Origin: Phycisphaerales bacterium
GTDB lineage: Bacteria; Planctomycetota; Phycisphaerae; UBA1845; Fen-1342
Assembly: GCA_022839625.1 (NCBI GenBank)
Contig: JALHJL010000015.1
Location: 27,436 to 91,435, forward strand
Direction: 5' to 3'
DNA: 64,000 bases
Part shown: positions 1 to 7,091 of the stretch, piece by piece
Numbering within the stretch: position 1 is the stretch's first letter
Layout: the number at the start of each line of letters is the position of its first letter
Made by a program: the position numbers and the translations under genes
The notes under the pieces: model-generated
What the model saw: only the letters and a program-made list of their open reading frames with translations
What the model was told of the DNA's origin: nothing
The model's database searches: none

Positions 1-30
1 GGTACAATGGCGCTTCAGGTTCTAATCGGA

Positions 31-90
31 GGGGCCCCACCGGCGGGGCTCTGTGAAGACGATGGCCGGTGCGCGGAGGTCGCACGCCGG
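31..90 (+). promoter_or_regulatory. Predicted structured 5' leader of the DGR target gene
   Basis: Two hairpins lie just upstream of the target gene. The first pairs 31-38 with 45-52 around the loop ACCGGC; its core is GCCCC/GGGGC. The second pairs CCGGTGCG (66-73) with CGCA and CCGG (81-84, 87-90). They precede the AAGAGGAG ribosome site at 107-114. I do not recognise a known riboswitch consensus. The window starts here, so the promoter is not visible and the full leader may be longer. Confidence 0.3.
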
Positions 91-120
91 AAGCCAAGTG
101 ACCGGAAAGAGGAGATGAGC

Positions 121-1149
121 ATGTTGAAGGGGATTGGCAGTTTATTGGCCGTGGTTGCGGTCTGCGCCTGTGCGGTCACCGCGTCGGCGGACGTGATCAT
201 CGACACCGTCCCGGTGGGCAACCCGGGCAACGCCGGGGAGCTTTCGGGGCAGGGCGCGGGTGGCTACGGTCCGGACCGCATCTGCGGCGCAGTGGATTAC
301 ACGTACAACATCGGTAAGTTCGAGGTGACGGCGGGGCAGTACACGGCGTTCCTCAACGCCGTGGCGGCGACGGACACGTACGGGCTCTACAACACGAGCA
401 TGTGGTCAGACACATTCGGCTGCAAGATCCAGCGCAGCGGCACGTCGGGCAGCTACACGTACAGCGTGGCGGGCGACTGGGCGAACCGCCCGGTGAACTA
501 CGTGAGCTACTGGGACGCCAGTCGCTTCGCCAACTGGCTGCACAACGGCCAGCCCACAGGTGCGCAGGGACCGGGCACGACGGAGAGGGGCGCGTACACG
601 CTGGACGGGTACAACGGACAGGACGGCCGGACGATCCAGCGCAATCCCGGCTGGAACTGGGCGGTGACGAGCGAGGACGAGTGGTACAAGGCGGCGTACC
701 ACAAGAACGACGGCGCATCCGGCAACTATTTCGACTACCCCACAAGCAACGACGCCGTTCCGAGCAACGACCTGATCAACCCGGACCCGGGCAACAACGC
801 CAATTTCTATCAGAGCGGCTACACGATCGGTAGCCCGTACTATCGCACGGAGGTCGGTGAGTTCGCGAACTCGGACAGCCCATACGGCACGTTCGATCAG
901 GGCGGGAACGTGTGGGAGTGGAACGAGTCAGTGGTGTACGAGGGATCCAACTATGCGTATCGCGGCTTGCGGGGCGGGTCGTTCGACCTCAACGACGGCT
1001 TCCTGCACGCGTCGTACCGCAACTACGTCGACAGCCCGGCGGGCGGGGACAACGTCATCGGGTTCCGTGTCTCCGAGGTTCCTGAGCCCGCTACGATGGT
1101 GATGTTGGCCCTGGCTGGCGCGGGAATCTTAAGAAGGAAGAGAGCGTAA
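121..1149 (+). CDS. DGR target: secreted FGE-fold (C-type-lectin-like) protein with PEP-CTERM signal
   Basis: This is the variable protein of the retroelement that follows. ATG at 121 is preferred to the in-frame ATG at 115 because the AAGAGGAG ribosome site ends at 114, touching 115 but leaving 6 nt before 121; this gives 342 aa. Residues 1-22 form a signal peptide (LLAVVAVCACAV core, cut after ASA). Residues about 25-318 are a formylglycine-generating-enzyme/SUMF1 fold (KFEVTAGQYTAFLNAV, RPVNYVSYWDASRFANWL, TSEDEWYKAAYHK, GGNVWEWNE, RGLRGGSF, IGFRVSE). The catalytic cysteine pair of true formylglycine-generating enzymes is not seen, so a ligand-binding role is inferred. Residues 280-319 are the variable repeat. 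The protein ends with PEP (321-323), a hydrophobic stretch and RRKR, the sorting signal cut by exosortases. No exosortase gene is in the window. It should be displayed outside the cell. Confidence 0.9.
   Translation: MLKGIGSLLAVVAVCACAVTASADVIIDTVPVGNPGNAGELSGQGAGGYGPDRICGAVDYTYNIGKFEVTAGQYTAFLNAVAATDTYGLYNTSMWSDTFGCKIQRSGTSGSYTYSVAGDWANRPVNYVSYWDASRFANWLHNGQPTGAQGPGTTERGAYTLDGYNGQDGRTIQRNPGWNWAVTSEDEWYKAAYHKNDGASGNYFDYPTSNDAVPSNDLINPDPGNNANFYQSGYTIGSPYYRTEVGEFANSDSPYGTFDQGGNVWEWNESVVYEGSNYAYRGLRGGSFDLNDGFLHASYRNYVDSPAGGDNVIGFRVSEVPEPATMVMLALAGAGILRRKRA
956..1086 (+). repeat. DGR variable repeat (VR)
   Basis: This segment aligns with the template repeat at 2688-2815. It is identical over 956-984, then differs at about 20 positions up to 1077. 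Every substitution is at a template adenine (for example AAC to GAC, CTC, GGC, TTC, TAC or GTC; ACG to GCG; GAG to GGG). No template C, G or T is changed in that span. One extra codon is present in the stretch 1021-1035. The 3' part 1057-1077 matches the template except for its last base and is the likely homing anchor (IMH). Beyond 1077 two non-adenine differences (GTT against GCC) mark the end of the copied region. Confidence 0.92.
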
Positions 1150-1226
1150 CGGCATTACCCTCTGCCCTTTGGTCCTCTTACCCTTTTCTCTTCGCCGCCG
1201 TAGGCGGCGCGCGAATTTACTGAGCC

Positions 1227-1634
1227 ATGCGCACGCGCCGCGCCAGTGGGGATGCCCGCAACGAACCGCCGGTTCTGCTGGTCAAGTGGTACGACGTGAC
1301 CAAGTGGCTGCTGGAGCGCGTTGACAGCTTCCCGAAGAACCAGCGCTTCATCTTTGGCCAACGGATCGCGGATCGCGTCCTGAACATCCTGGAGGTGCTC
1401 GTGGAGGCGGCGTACTCGCCGCGCAAGGCGGACCTGCTGGCGGGCGTCAACCGCGACATCGAGGTATTGCGCTGGCTGATCCGCATGGCGACTGACCGGA
1501 AGATCCTCACGCCGCGTCAGTACGAGCACTGCTGCATGAGCCTGAACGAATGCGGGCGCATGGTGGGCGGATGGTCAAAGCAGGCGGCAACGAAGGAGCG
1601 CAGCGCCGGTGCACCGCCTGAAGAACCTGTTTGA
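1227..1634 (+). CDS. avd: DGR accessory variability determinant (Avd-type four-helix bundle)
   Basis: The 135-aa product is a basic, all-helical protein of the Avd/four-helix-bundle family that partners the DGR reverse transcriptase and binds template RNA during mutagenic reverse transcription. Family-typical stretches are KWYDVTKWLLERVDSFPKNQ (residues about 20-39), FGQRIADRVLNILEVLVEAA, NRDIEVLRWLIRMA and CGRMVGGWSKQA near the C-terminus. It starts 77 nt after the target gene and overlaps the reverse transcriptase by 26 nt, which implies one operon. A small hairpin (GCCGCC-GTA-GGCGGC, 1193-1207) lies in the gap to the target. The start ATG has no strong ribosome site, so translation may depend on the upstream cistron. 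Confidence 0.9.
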   Translation: MRTRRASGDARNEPPVLLVKWYDVTKWLLERVDSFPKNQRFIFGQRIADRVLNILEVLVEAAYSPRKADLLAGVNRDIEVLRWLIRMATDRKILTPRQYEHCCMSLNECGRMVGGWSKQAATKERSAGAPPEEPV

Positions 1635-2814
1635 GCACGTCTGCTCGATGGGGAACCTGCGTCCGGCGGCGAAGGAAGCATTGCGGGGCAAGCGATCCCG
1701 ACCGCCCGGAGCGATGTTCTTCATGGAGTTGGAGAAGGAACTCCCCGCCTTGCACGAGGAGCTGTGCGACGGAACGTACACGCACGGCGGCTATCACTAC
1801 TTCTGGATACACGACCCGAAAGACCGCTTGGTGGCGGCCGCCCCGTTCCGCGACCGCGTGGTGCATCATGCGATCGTCCGCGTGATTGAGCCGATTTTCG
1901 AGAAGCGCTTCATCGAGGACAGCTACGCGTGCCGGGTGGGCAAGGGTACGCACGCGGCCATGCGGCGGGCGTTGCACTTCGCCCGCGGCCACAAGTACGC
2001 ACTCAAGTGCGACGTCACCAAGTACTTTCCGAGTATCGATCACGAGGTGCTGATGGGCCTGGTCGGGCGCGTCATCGGGGACCGGCGATTGCTCGATCTG
2101 TTGGCCGGTGTTTTGGACAGCCATGCGGACGCGGTGATTCAGGAGTGGCCGGAGGGCGCCGGGCTGTTCGAGTACAAGACCCGGCGCACCGGATTGCCGA
2201 TCGGCAACCTGACGAGCCAGTTTCTGGCCAACGTGTACCTGAATCCACTGGACCACTTCGTCAAGCATGAGCTGCGCGTGCGGGGGTACGTGCGATACAT
2301 GGATGATTTCCTGCTCTTCGGTGATGAGCGGGCCGCGTTGCGCGAGCATGGGAATCGCATCCGCGACAAGCTCGCGGAATTGCACCTGCGGATGCACCCG
2401 GACAAGTACCGGCTGATGCCGACCGACACGGGCGTGGACTTCGCCGGCTTCGTGGTGTTCGCAGACGGGCGAGTTCGGGTGCGGTCGTCGAGCGTGCGGC
2501 GATTTGACCGCCGGTATCGGCACCTGCTGTGGGAGGTGAATCACAAGCTGCGCGTCCCGGCCGACCTGACGCCGCGGGTGCAAGCGTGGGGCGCACACGT
2601 GCGGCATGCTCAGAGCTACGGCCTGCGCAGCGACGTGCTGGGACGGAAGCGAGGTCGTAAACGGGTGGCCGGGAGACGACAACGGGTCGTATCGCGGCTT
2701 GCGGGGCGGGTCGTTCAACAACAACGACAACAACCTGCACGCGTCGAACCGCAACAACAACAACCCGACGAACGAGAACAACAACATCGGGTTCCGTGTC
2801 TCCGAAGCCCCTGA
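1609..2814 (+). CDS. DGR reverse transcriptase
   Basis: Group-II-intron-like reverse transcriptase of the DGR class, which copies the template RNA with errors at adenines. The start is GTG 1609, with AAGGAG at 1592-1597, inside the end of avd. Motifs: KCDVTKYFPSIDH (catalytic Asp, about residues 134-146), GLPIGNLTSQFLANVYLNP (195-213, the GxxxSQ motif of DGR enzymes rather than QGxxxSP), and YMDD (230-233). The usual family C-terminus (RVQAWGAHVRHAQSYGLR) is reached near 2625. Unusually, the frame does not stop there. It continues about 60 codons, right through the template repeat, ending at 2812-2814. Read in this frame the AAC triplets give a Gln-rich tail (VVQQQRQQ, VEPQQQQPD). The tail may be real, or the functional enzyme may tolerate it. 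Confidence 0.93.
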   Translation: MHRLKNLFEHVCSMGNLRPAAKEALRGKRSRPPGAMFFMELEKELPALHEELCDGTYTHGGYHYFWIHDPKDRLVAAAPFRDRVVHHAIVRVIEPIFEKRFIEDSYACRVGKGTHAAMRRALHFARGHKYALKCDVTKYFPSIDHEVLMGLVGRVIGDRRLLDLLAGVLDSHADAVIQEWPEGAGLFEYKTRRTGLPIGNLTSQFLANVYLNPLDHFVKHELRVRGYVRYMDDFLLFGDERAALREHGNRIRDKLAELHLRMHPDKYRLMPTDTGVDFAGFVVFADGRVRVRSSSVRRFDRRYRHLLWEVNHKLRVPADLTPRVQAWGAHVRHAQSYGLRSDVLGRKRGRKRVAGRRQRVVSRLAGRVVQQQRQQPARVEPQQQQPDEREQQHRVPCLRSP

Positions 2815-2815
2815 A
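2688..2815 (+). repeat. DGR template repeat (TR)
   Basis: The template is rich in AAC triplets: three at 2717-2725, two at 2729-2734, one at 2747-2749, four at 2753-2764 and others up to 2785. In the target's frame it encodes GSFNNNDNNLHASNRNNNN and NENNNIGFRVSE. AAC is the classic DGR codon because changing its two adenines reaches many residues without making a stop codon. FGE-like coding similarity extends upstream to about 2639 (WDGSEVVNG, GDDNGSYRGLRGG), but that part does not match this VR base for base. It lies inside the 3' end of the reverse transcriptase frame, one frame away from the VR reading. Confidence 0.93.
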
Positions 2816-3101
2816 TTCCTGTCTCGCCGCATGGCGAATCAAGGGAAGCGCAGGCGGCGCAAGCCTGCGGCCAGATCCGCGCGGGTGGTGCAAGCTCGCG
2901 CGGCCGGGCCGTGCTCAGGGACCACCCGGTCGTCCGGCGTGTCCGTTGCTGCCATGCAAGGGTTCGACCCGGCGTGGCTGAGGCGGGCCGGCGAAGAAGA
3001 AGGCCCGGCCGTGGCGAGTAGCCGCAAGGCGAAAGGCGCGGCCGGGCCGTTCTCATTGGCGTCATGTGCAGACGAAACGCACGCTTGGGTGGCGAGTGCG
3101 A
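2816..3101. other. Non-coding stretch after the DGR
   Basis: No convincing gene is seen here. A perfect 10-bp inverted repeat (GGCCCGGCCG at 3002-3011, CGGCCGGGCC at 3039-3048) forms a strong hairpin. It is followed by TTCTC rather than a T run, so it is a poor intrinsic terminator but could still stop or protect the DGR transcript. A second copy of the GCGGCCGGGCCGT motif occurs near 2908. Confidence 0.35.
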
Positions 3102-3470
3102 TCAGACGGTCACGCGCCGCTTGAGCGTTTTGCCGTCAAGCGGCTGCGTGGTGCTATGCCCATTCCCCGCCGGCTTGGTGTGGCTGTCGAGCCACTTGGT
3201 GACTTCGGTGACCGATTCGGGATCGGTCTTCGACAGCGGCCGGATCTCGGGGATGGCGGCGAGTAGGTGGTCAACGGTGAGTTGCTCGCCGGCGTGGAAG
3301 GCCAGCTTGAGGCCCATCTGCACGACTTCCTTGATGTCGGCGCCCGTGTAGGCCTCGGTCTGCTTGGCGAGCTGGTCCAGGTCGAACTGCTGCCGGTCGC
3401 GGCCGCGCAGCGTCAGGTGGATCCCGAAGATCTCCTGCCGCTCGGCGTGCGTGGGCAGGTAGACGCCGCC
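3102..3470 (-). pseudogene. 3' remnant of an AAA+ ATPase gene
   Basis: About 122 codons on the minus strand encode the C-terminal lid region of an AAA+ ATPase of the FtsH/Ycf46 kind: LPTHAERQEIFGIHL, FDLDQLAKQTEAYTGADIKE and a predicted helical end. No Walker A, Walker B or arginine-finger region lies upstream; similarity stops near 3470 and the DNA before it (3471-3616) is not recognisable coding sequence. The gene has therefore lost its 5' part. It converges on the DGR, so the loss may reflect a rearrangement at the DGR junction, but that is inference. An alternative is a short orphan protein using an internal start. Confidence 0.6.
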
Positions 3471-3616
3471 ACGCGCCTGCCGCGAGGCGGTTTTGCACGG
3501 AGGCCCGCAGGGTGCTTCCCCGCCTGTCCCCGTTGCCGTAGTATGTTGTCGGTCTCTGCGCCGCGATTCGGGGTGCGCGGCGCCGAGGGCCTGGGTGCCC
3601 GCGGAGGCTCGCCGTC

Positions 3617-5104
3617 GTGCATAAGTTCCTCGTCTTCCCAACGGACAACCGCAAGGTGCCGCCGGACCTGCACGGCGCTCATCTGGTCGGCAACGACAAC
3701 GTGCCCATCCGGGCCGACATTCGCTGGGAAGGCAAGTTCATCCGCTGTACGCCGCGCATGCAGGACCCGGTCGGCCTGTCGCTGCTCTGGCCGACGAAAG
3801 GCTTCGGGACGATTCAGTTGCAGACGACGCGGCTGCCCGGCCGGGAGCAGCCGTACAACCTGCACCTCGAGCTGGCCCGCCACCAGCTCATGCGGGTCAC
3901 CGTCAAGCGCGAAGAGTGGGGCCTGTTCGACTACTCGGGCATGGACGAGATCGCCGCCCGCATCGACCGCAGCCGCGACGCGTTCATCCGTGCCCTCCAG
4001 GAGGCGGACCGCCCGGCGGCGGCGGCGCGGCACGCGGACGAGTCGCTGGCGCACGGCCTGTGGGCGGCCGAGGAAATGTCGCATTTCCACGCCGCCATAT
4101 TCCTCGGCCGGCGCCAACAGACGGGCGGCTTCGGCCGGCCGTTTCTGGGGGTCAAGATTCCTGAGGGCGGCACGGGGCCGGAAGGCGCGCGGCGCGCCGC
4201 GGAAGCTTTTGACTTCGTGTATCTGCCGTTCGTCTGGCGGAACATCCAGCCGGCCGAACAAGCCCCCAGCTACGAAGCACTCGAGGCGACGGTGAAGGCC
4301 TGTAGCGCGGCGCGGCTGGCGCTGCGCGGCGGGCCGCTGCTGTCGTTCGGGGTCAGCTCGGTCCCGGACTGGATGTACATCTGGGAGAACGATTTCGAGT
4401 CGATCTACGAGGCGGCCCGCGAGCACGTCGAACGCACGGTGCAGCGGTTCTCCAAGCAGATTTCCTCGTGGGTGGTGGCCAGCGGCGTCCAGGCCGACAA
4501 CGTGTTCGGGTTCAGTATCGAGCAGACGATGGAGCTGACGCGCATGGCGGCGACCGTTACCAAGCAGGTCGCCCCGCGCAGCCAGGTGCTCATCGATCTC
4601 AGCCAGCCGTGGGGCGAGTACTACGCCCGCAACCAGCAGACGGTGCCGCCGTTGCTGTACGCGGACATGGCGGTGCAGAGCGGCATCAACTTCGACGGGT
4701 TCGGCCTGCAATTCGTATTCGGTCTCGCCAGCGACGGCTTCCACCTGCGTGATCCGTTCCAGGTGAGCGCGTTGATCGACAAGCTCGCTAATCTCGGCAA
4801 GCCGCTGCACATTACAGCCATCGGTGCGCCGTCGTGCCTGGCGCCGGAGGCCGACGCTGGGCCGCCGGGCGGCGAATGGCATGCACCCTGGTCGGAGGCC
4901 GTCCAGGCCGAATGGCTGCGGACCTTGTGCGAGGTCGCGCTGTCCAAGCCGTACGTGGAGACCGTCTGCATTCAGAGCCTGGTCGATGGCCCGGACAACA
5001 TCATCGCCGGCGGCGGCGTGCTCCGCGCCGACCTGACGCCGAAGCCGGCCTTCACCTCCCTCGTGGAGCTGCGCAAGCGGCTGCTGGCAGGGCTCGACAA
5101 ATGA
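3617..5104 (+). CDS. GH10-like TIM-barrel protein, catalytic glutamates apparently absent
   Basis: A 495-aa protein of the planctomycete type annotated as endo-1,4-beta-xylanase. Residues 1-150 are a beta-rich N-terminal part; residues about 160-490 form a GH10-like barrel (FDFVYLPFVWRNIQPAE, LRGGPLLSFGVSSVPDWM, GFSIEQTMELTRMAA, INFDGFGLQFVFG). Start GTG 3617 follows GGAGG at 3603-3607. In canonical GH10 enzymes the acid/base Glu lies in W-x-x-x-N-E; here the equivalent reads SSWVVASG. The nucleophile Glu in the I-T-E segment is replaced by HITAIGAPS. The protein may bind polysaccharide without xylanase activity. No signal peptide is evident. The stop overlaps the next gene's ATG (ATGA), so the two are translationally coupled. 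Confidence 0.75.
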   Translation: MHKFLVFPTDNRKVPPDLHGAHLVGNDNVPIRADIRWEGKFIRCTPRMQDPVGLSLLWPTKGFGTIQLQTTRLPGREQPYNLHLELARHQLMRVTVKREEWGLFDYSGMDEIAARIDRSRDAFIRALQEADRPAAAARHADESLAHGLWAAEEMSHFHAAIFLGRRQQTGGFGRPFLGVKIPEGGTGPEGARRAAEAFDFVYLPFVWRNIQPAEQAPSYEALEATVKACSAARLALRGGPLLSFGVSSVPDWMYIWENDFESIYEAAREHVERTVQRFSKQISSWVVASGVQADNVFGFSIEQTMELTRMAATVTKQVAPRSQVLIDLSQPWGEYYARNQQTVPPLLYADMAVQSGINFDGFGLQFVFGLASDGFHLRDPFQVSALIDKLANLGKPLHITAIGAPSCLAPEADAGPPGGEWHAPWSEAVQAEWLRTLCEVALSKPYVETVCIQSLVDGPDNIIAGGGVLRADLTPKPAFTSLVELRKRLLAGLDK

Positions 5105-5496
5105 CGCCGCCCGACAGGGCGTTTTGTCGCCCGCGCTGGCCGTCGCCGTGGCGCCGCGCCTGCGCCGCGACGGCGGTCGGCTTGACCGCAATCCACTGGT
5201 ACGGCGTCGCTGCACAGCACTGGATGCCGCGCGCGGCGCCGGTCTCGGCGTCGCAACTTCAGCTTCGCCTGGACCCGAATACCGCGACCCGCGCCGAACT
5301 CGACCTCCTGCCCCGGATCGGGCCCACCCTCGCCCAGAACATCATTGCGTACCGCAAGGCAGCCGCGGAGCAGCCGGCGTTTCGGCGGGCGGAGGACCTG
5401 GACCGCGTGCGGCGAATCGGTCCCGCCACGGTCGAAGCCCTGCGGCCGTATCTCCGCTTCTCCGACGTACCTGGTCCCGCAACCCCTGAGCCGTGA
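5101..5496 (+). CDS. ComEA-like helix-hairpin-helix protein
   Basis: 131 aa. The N-terminus is basic and then hydrophobic (ACAATAVGLTAIHW), consistent with a membrane anchor or signal. The C-terminal two thirds hold two helix-hairpin-helix motifs (LDPNTATRAELDLLPRIGPT, FRRAEDLDRVRRIGPATVE), the DNA-binding module of ComEA and related small proteins. It may bind DNA at the envelope, as ComEA does in uptake, but no other competence gene is nearby. ATG 5101 overlaps the GH10-like gene by 4 nt, and its stop overlaps the GTG start of manA, so the three genes form one transcription unit. Confidence 0.75.
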   Translation: MTPPDRAFCRPRWPSPWRRACAATAVGLTAIHWYGVAAQHWMPRAAPVSASQLQLRLDPNTATRAELDLLPRIGPTLAQNIIAYRKAAAEQPAFRRAEDLDRVRRIGPATVEALRPYLRFSDVPGPATPEP

Positions 5497-6509
5497 CCGC
5501 CATGCCCGTCTCACCGCTGCCGGTCGTGTTTGAGCCGTTCTTCGTGGCCAAGCCGTGGGGCGGGCAACGGTTGGCGGCGCTGCTGGGCAAGCGTTTGCCG
5601 CCGGGCGAGGCGATCGGGGAATCGTGGGAGCTGGTGAGTCTTGCGGACCGTGAATCGCGCGTGCGCGGCGGCCCGCTGGCTGGGCGTACCCTGGGGGAGT
5701 TGGTGCAGCTTTGGGGACGTGATCTTCTCGGCGACGCGGGCCTGTTCGATGGCCGCTTCCCGCTTCTCGTCAAGTTCCTCGACGCGCGCGAGAGCCTCAG
5801 CATCCAGGTGCACCCCAAGCCGGACGCGAGCGGCGGCCCGCCCGGTGTCAAGCACGAGGCGTGGTACGTGATCCACGCGGACCCCGGCGCGAAGCTCTAC
5901 GTCGGCCTGCAACCCGGCGTAGTGCCGGGCGACGTGGCCCGCGTGGCCGGGTCGGCGGGCATGGTCGATGTGCTGCGCGCCTGGGACGGGCGGCCGGGGC
6001 AATGTTACTACCTGCCGGGCGGCACCCTGCACGCGCTGGGCGCCGGACTGGTCGTCGCCGAGATTCAGACGCCGTCGGTGGTGACGTACCGCGCGTACGA
6101 CTGGAGCCGCGTCGACGCCGCCGGGCAGCCGCGCGAACTGCACGTGGAGCAAGCGCTCCGCAATATCCGCTATGACTCTGACGACGCGACCGGCCGGCCG
6201 CAACCGCTGGCCGTTGACGCCGCGCTTAGACCCGCTGTGGCCGCGACGCGTTTGCTCACCTGTGACCGCTTCTTGCTGGACGAGGTTATTCTGCGCGGCG
6301 GGACGCCCCACGAAGTGATCGGCGGGACGATGCACGTTTGGGTGATCCTCGAGGGGACGGTGGACTTCGCAGCCGGCGACCGGGAGCACGCCCTCACGGC
6401 CGCACGGGGCGACGTGGTGCTGATTCCCGCCGGCGCGACGGGGGCTCGGGCGGAAGCGGCGACCACGTGTCGCTGCGTGCAGGTGACTATTCCCCCTTCC
6501 ACGCCCTGA
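5493..6509 (+). CDS. manA: Mannose-6-phosphate isomerase, class I (short form)
   Basis: 338-aa zinc-dependent phosphomannose isomerase that interconverts fructose-6-phosphate and mannose-6-phosphate, feeding GDP-mannose and surface polysaccharides. Recognisable features are FEPFFVAKPWGGQRLA at the N-terminus, the zinc/active-site segment LSIQVHPKPD (His and following residues), KHEAWYVI, YYLPGGTLHALG and VVAEIQTPSVVTYRAYDW. A C-terminal cupin half follows. GTG 5493 is used as the start because it overlaps the upstream stop; ATG 5502 is an alternative. A phosphomannomutase that would use the product is encoded at 52240-53838. Confidence 0.93.
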   Translation: MTAMPVSPLPVVFEPFFVAKPWGGQRLAALLGKRLPPGEAIGESWELVSLADRESRVRGGPLAGRTLGELVQLWGRDLLGDAGLFDGRFPLLVKFLDARESLSIQVHPKPDASGGPPGVKHEAWYVIHADPGAKLYVGLQPGVVPGDVARVAGSAGMVDVLRAWDGRPGQCYYLPGGTLHALGAGLVVAEIQTPSVVTYRAYDWSRVDAAGQPRELHVEQALRNIRYDSDDATGRPQPLAVDAALRPAVAATRLLTCDRFLLDEVILRGGTPHEVIGGTMHVWVILEGTVDFAAGDREHALTAARGDVVLIPAGATGARAEAATTCRCVQVTIPPSTP

Positions 6510-6580
6510 TACCCGGCTCGGGCAGGTCGCTACAGGCGACTCGCTGCGGCGAGCTCAGGTCCGACGCTACAGGCGACTCG

Positions 6581-6786
6581 CTAAATCACCGTGCGCGATT
6601 CGGCGGCGCGTCGGGAGGGCGAGCCTCCTGGCGAGCCGCGGCTCGGCGGGAGCCTCGCCCTCCCACACCGCATGATTGCACACGGTGACTTACTAGCCGC
6701 GGCTCGGCGGGAGCCTCGCCCTCCCACGCCGCATGATTGCACACGGTGACTTACTAGCCGCGGCTCGGCGGGAGCCTCGCCCTCCC
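6581..6786. repeat. 52-bp palindromic repeat followed by a 61-bp tandem repeat
   Basis: A 52-bp palindrome at 6613-6664 has arms GGGAGGGCGAG and CTCGCCCTCCC and a core centred on GAGCCGCGGCTC. Its right half starts a tandem array: near-identical 61-bp units begin at 6635, 6696 and 6757 (the last one partial), each holding GCCGCGGCTCGGCGGGAGC and ending CACACGGTGACTTACTA. The palindrome with its left flank (6581-6664) recurs in reverse orientation at 22051-22136. Confidence 0.8.
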
Positions 6787-7091
6787 GCGCCGCAGTTCAG
6801 GTCTGACGCTACAGGGTGGCACCGGCGTCTCGCCGGTGCTGCCGGGGCGGTCGTCCCGAACCGGTGGCCTCGCAGTGGTGCAAAGCTCCAGCTTTGCAGA
6901 CCTCGGCCGGCGAGGCGCCGGCCGCTACACGTCGGACACCCGCCACGGCGGGCAGGCTCAGGTCCGTCGCTACAGCTCCGCGTCTCCTTAGCTCGTGTCC
7001 GTGCTCGCTGTCGGCCACGCTTGATTCGGCGGAACGCCCGGGCCTATAACCCAATGTGGCATTGGGTGATCGCGGGGACCGGGAGTTTGTA
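6787..7091. other. Intergenic mosaic of short repeats
   Basis: No gene is seen. The stretch strings together short inverted phrases also found elsewhere in the window: CACCGGCGTCTCGCCGGTG (about 6820-6839; again near 15860), TGCAAAGCTCCAGCTTTGCA (about 6879-6899; related hairpins near 26050 and 30973), CCGCCACGGCGGGCAGG (again near 45610) and AGGTCCGTCGCTACAG. It ends in the ribosome site GGGAG (7081-7085) of the next gene. Confidence 0.5.

Noticed and set aside
1..114. c-di-GMP or cobalamin riboswitch in the leader of the DGR target
   Set aside because: The conserved sequence elements of either class are missing; only generic hairpins are present.
1507..2832. Long minus-strand open frame opposite the reverse transcriptase
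   Set aside because: It is the high-G+C shadow of the RT gene; it has no recognisable domain and the plus strand carries clear RT motifs.
3002..3048. Intrinsic terminator of the DGR operon
   Set aside because: The 10-bp stem is strong, but the loop is long and no T run follows on either strand.
2606..3124. Plus-strand open frame that reads FGE-like sequence through the template repeat
   Set aside because: The FGE-like part is the TR itself in the target's frame; the start falls inside RT and the rest is unlike any protein. It is a template, not a gene.
6581..6790. CRISPR array
   Set aside because: The 61-bp units are directly adjacent without unique spacers, are few, and no cas gene is near. 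They are tandem palindromic repeats.
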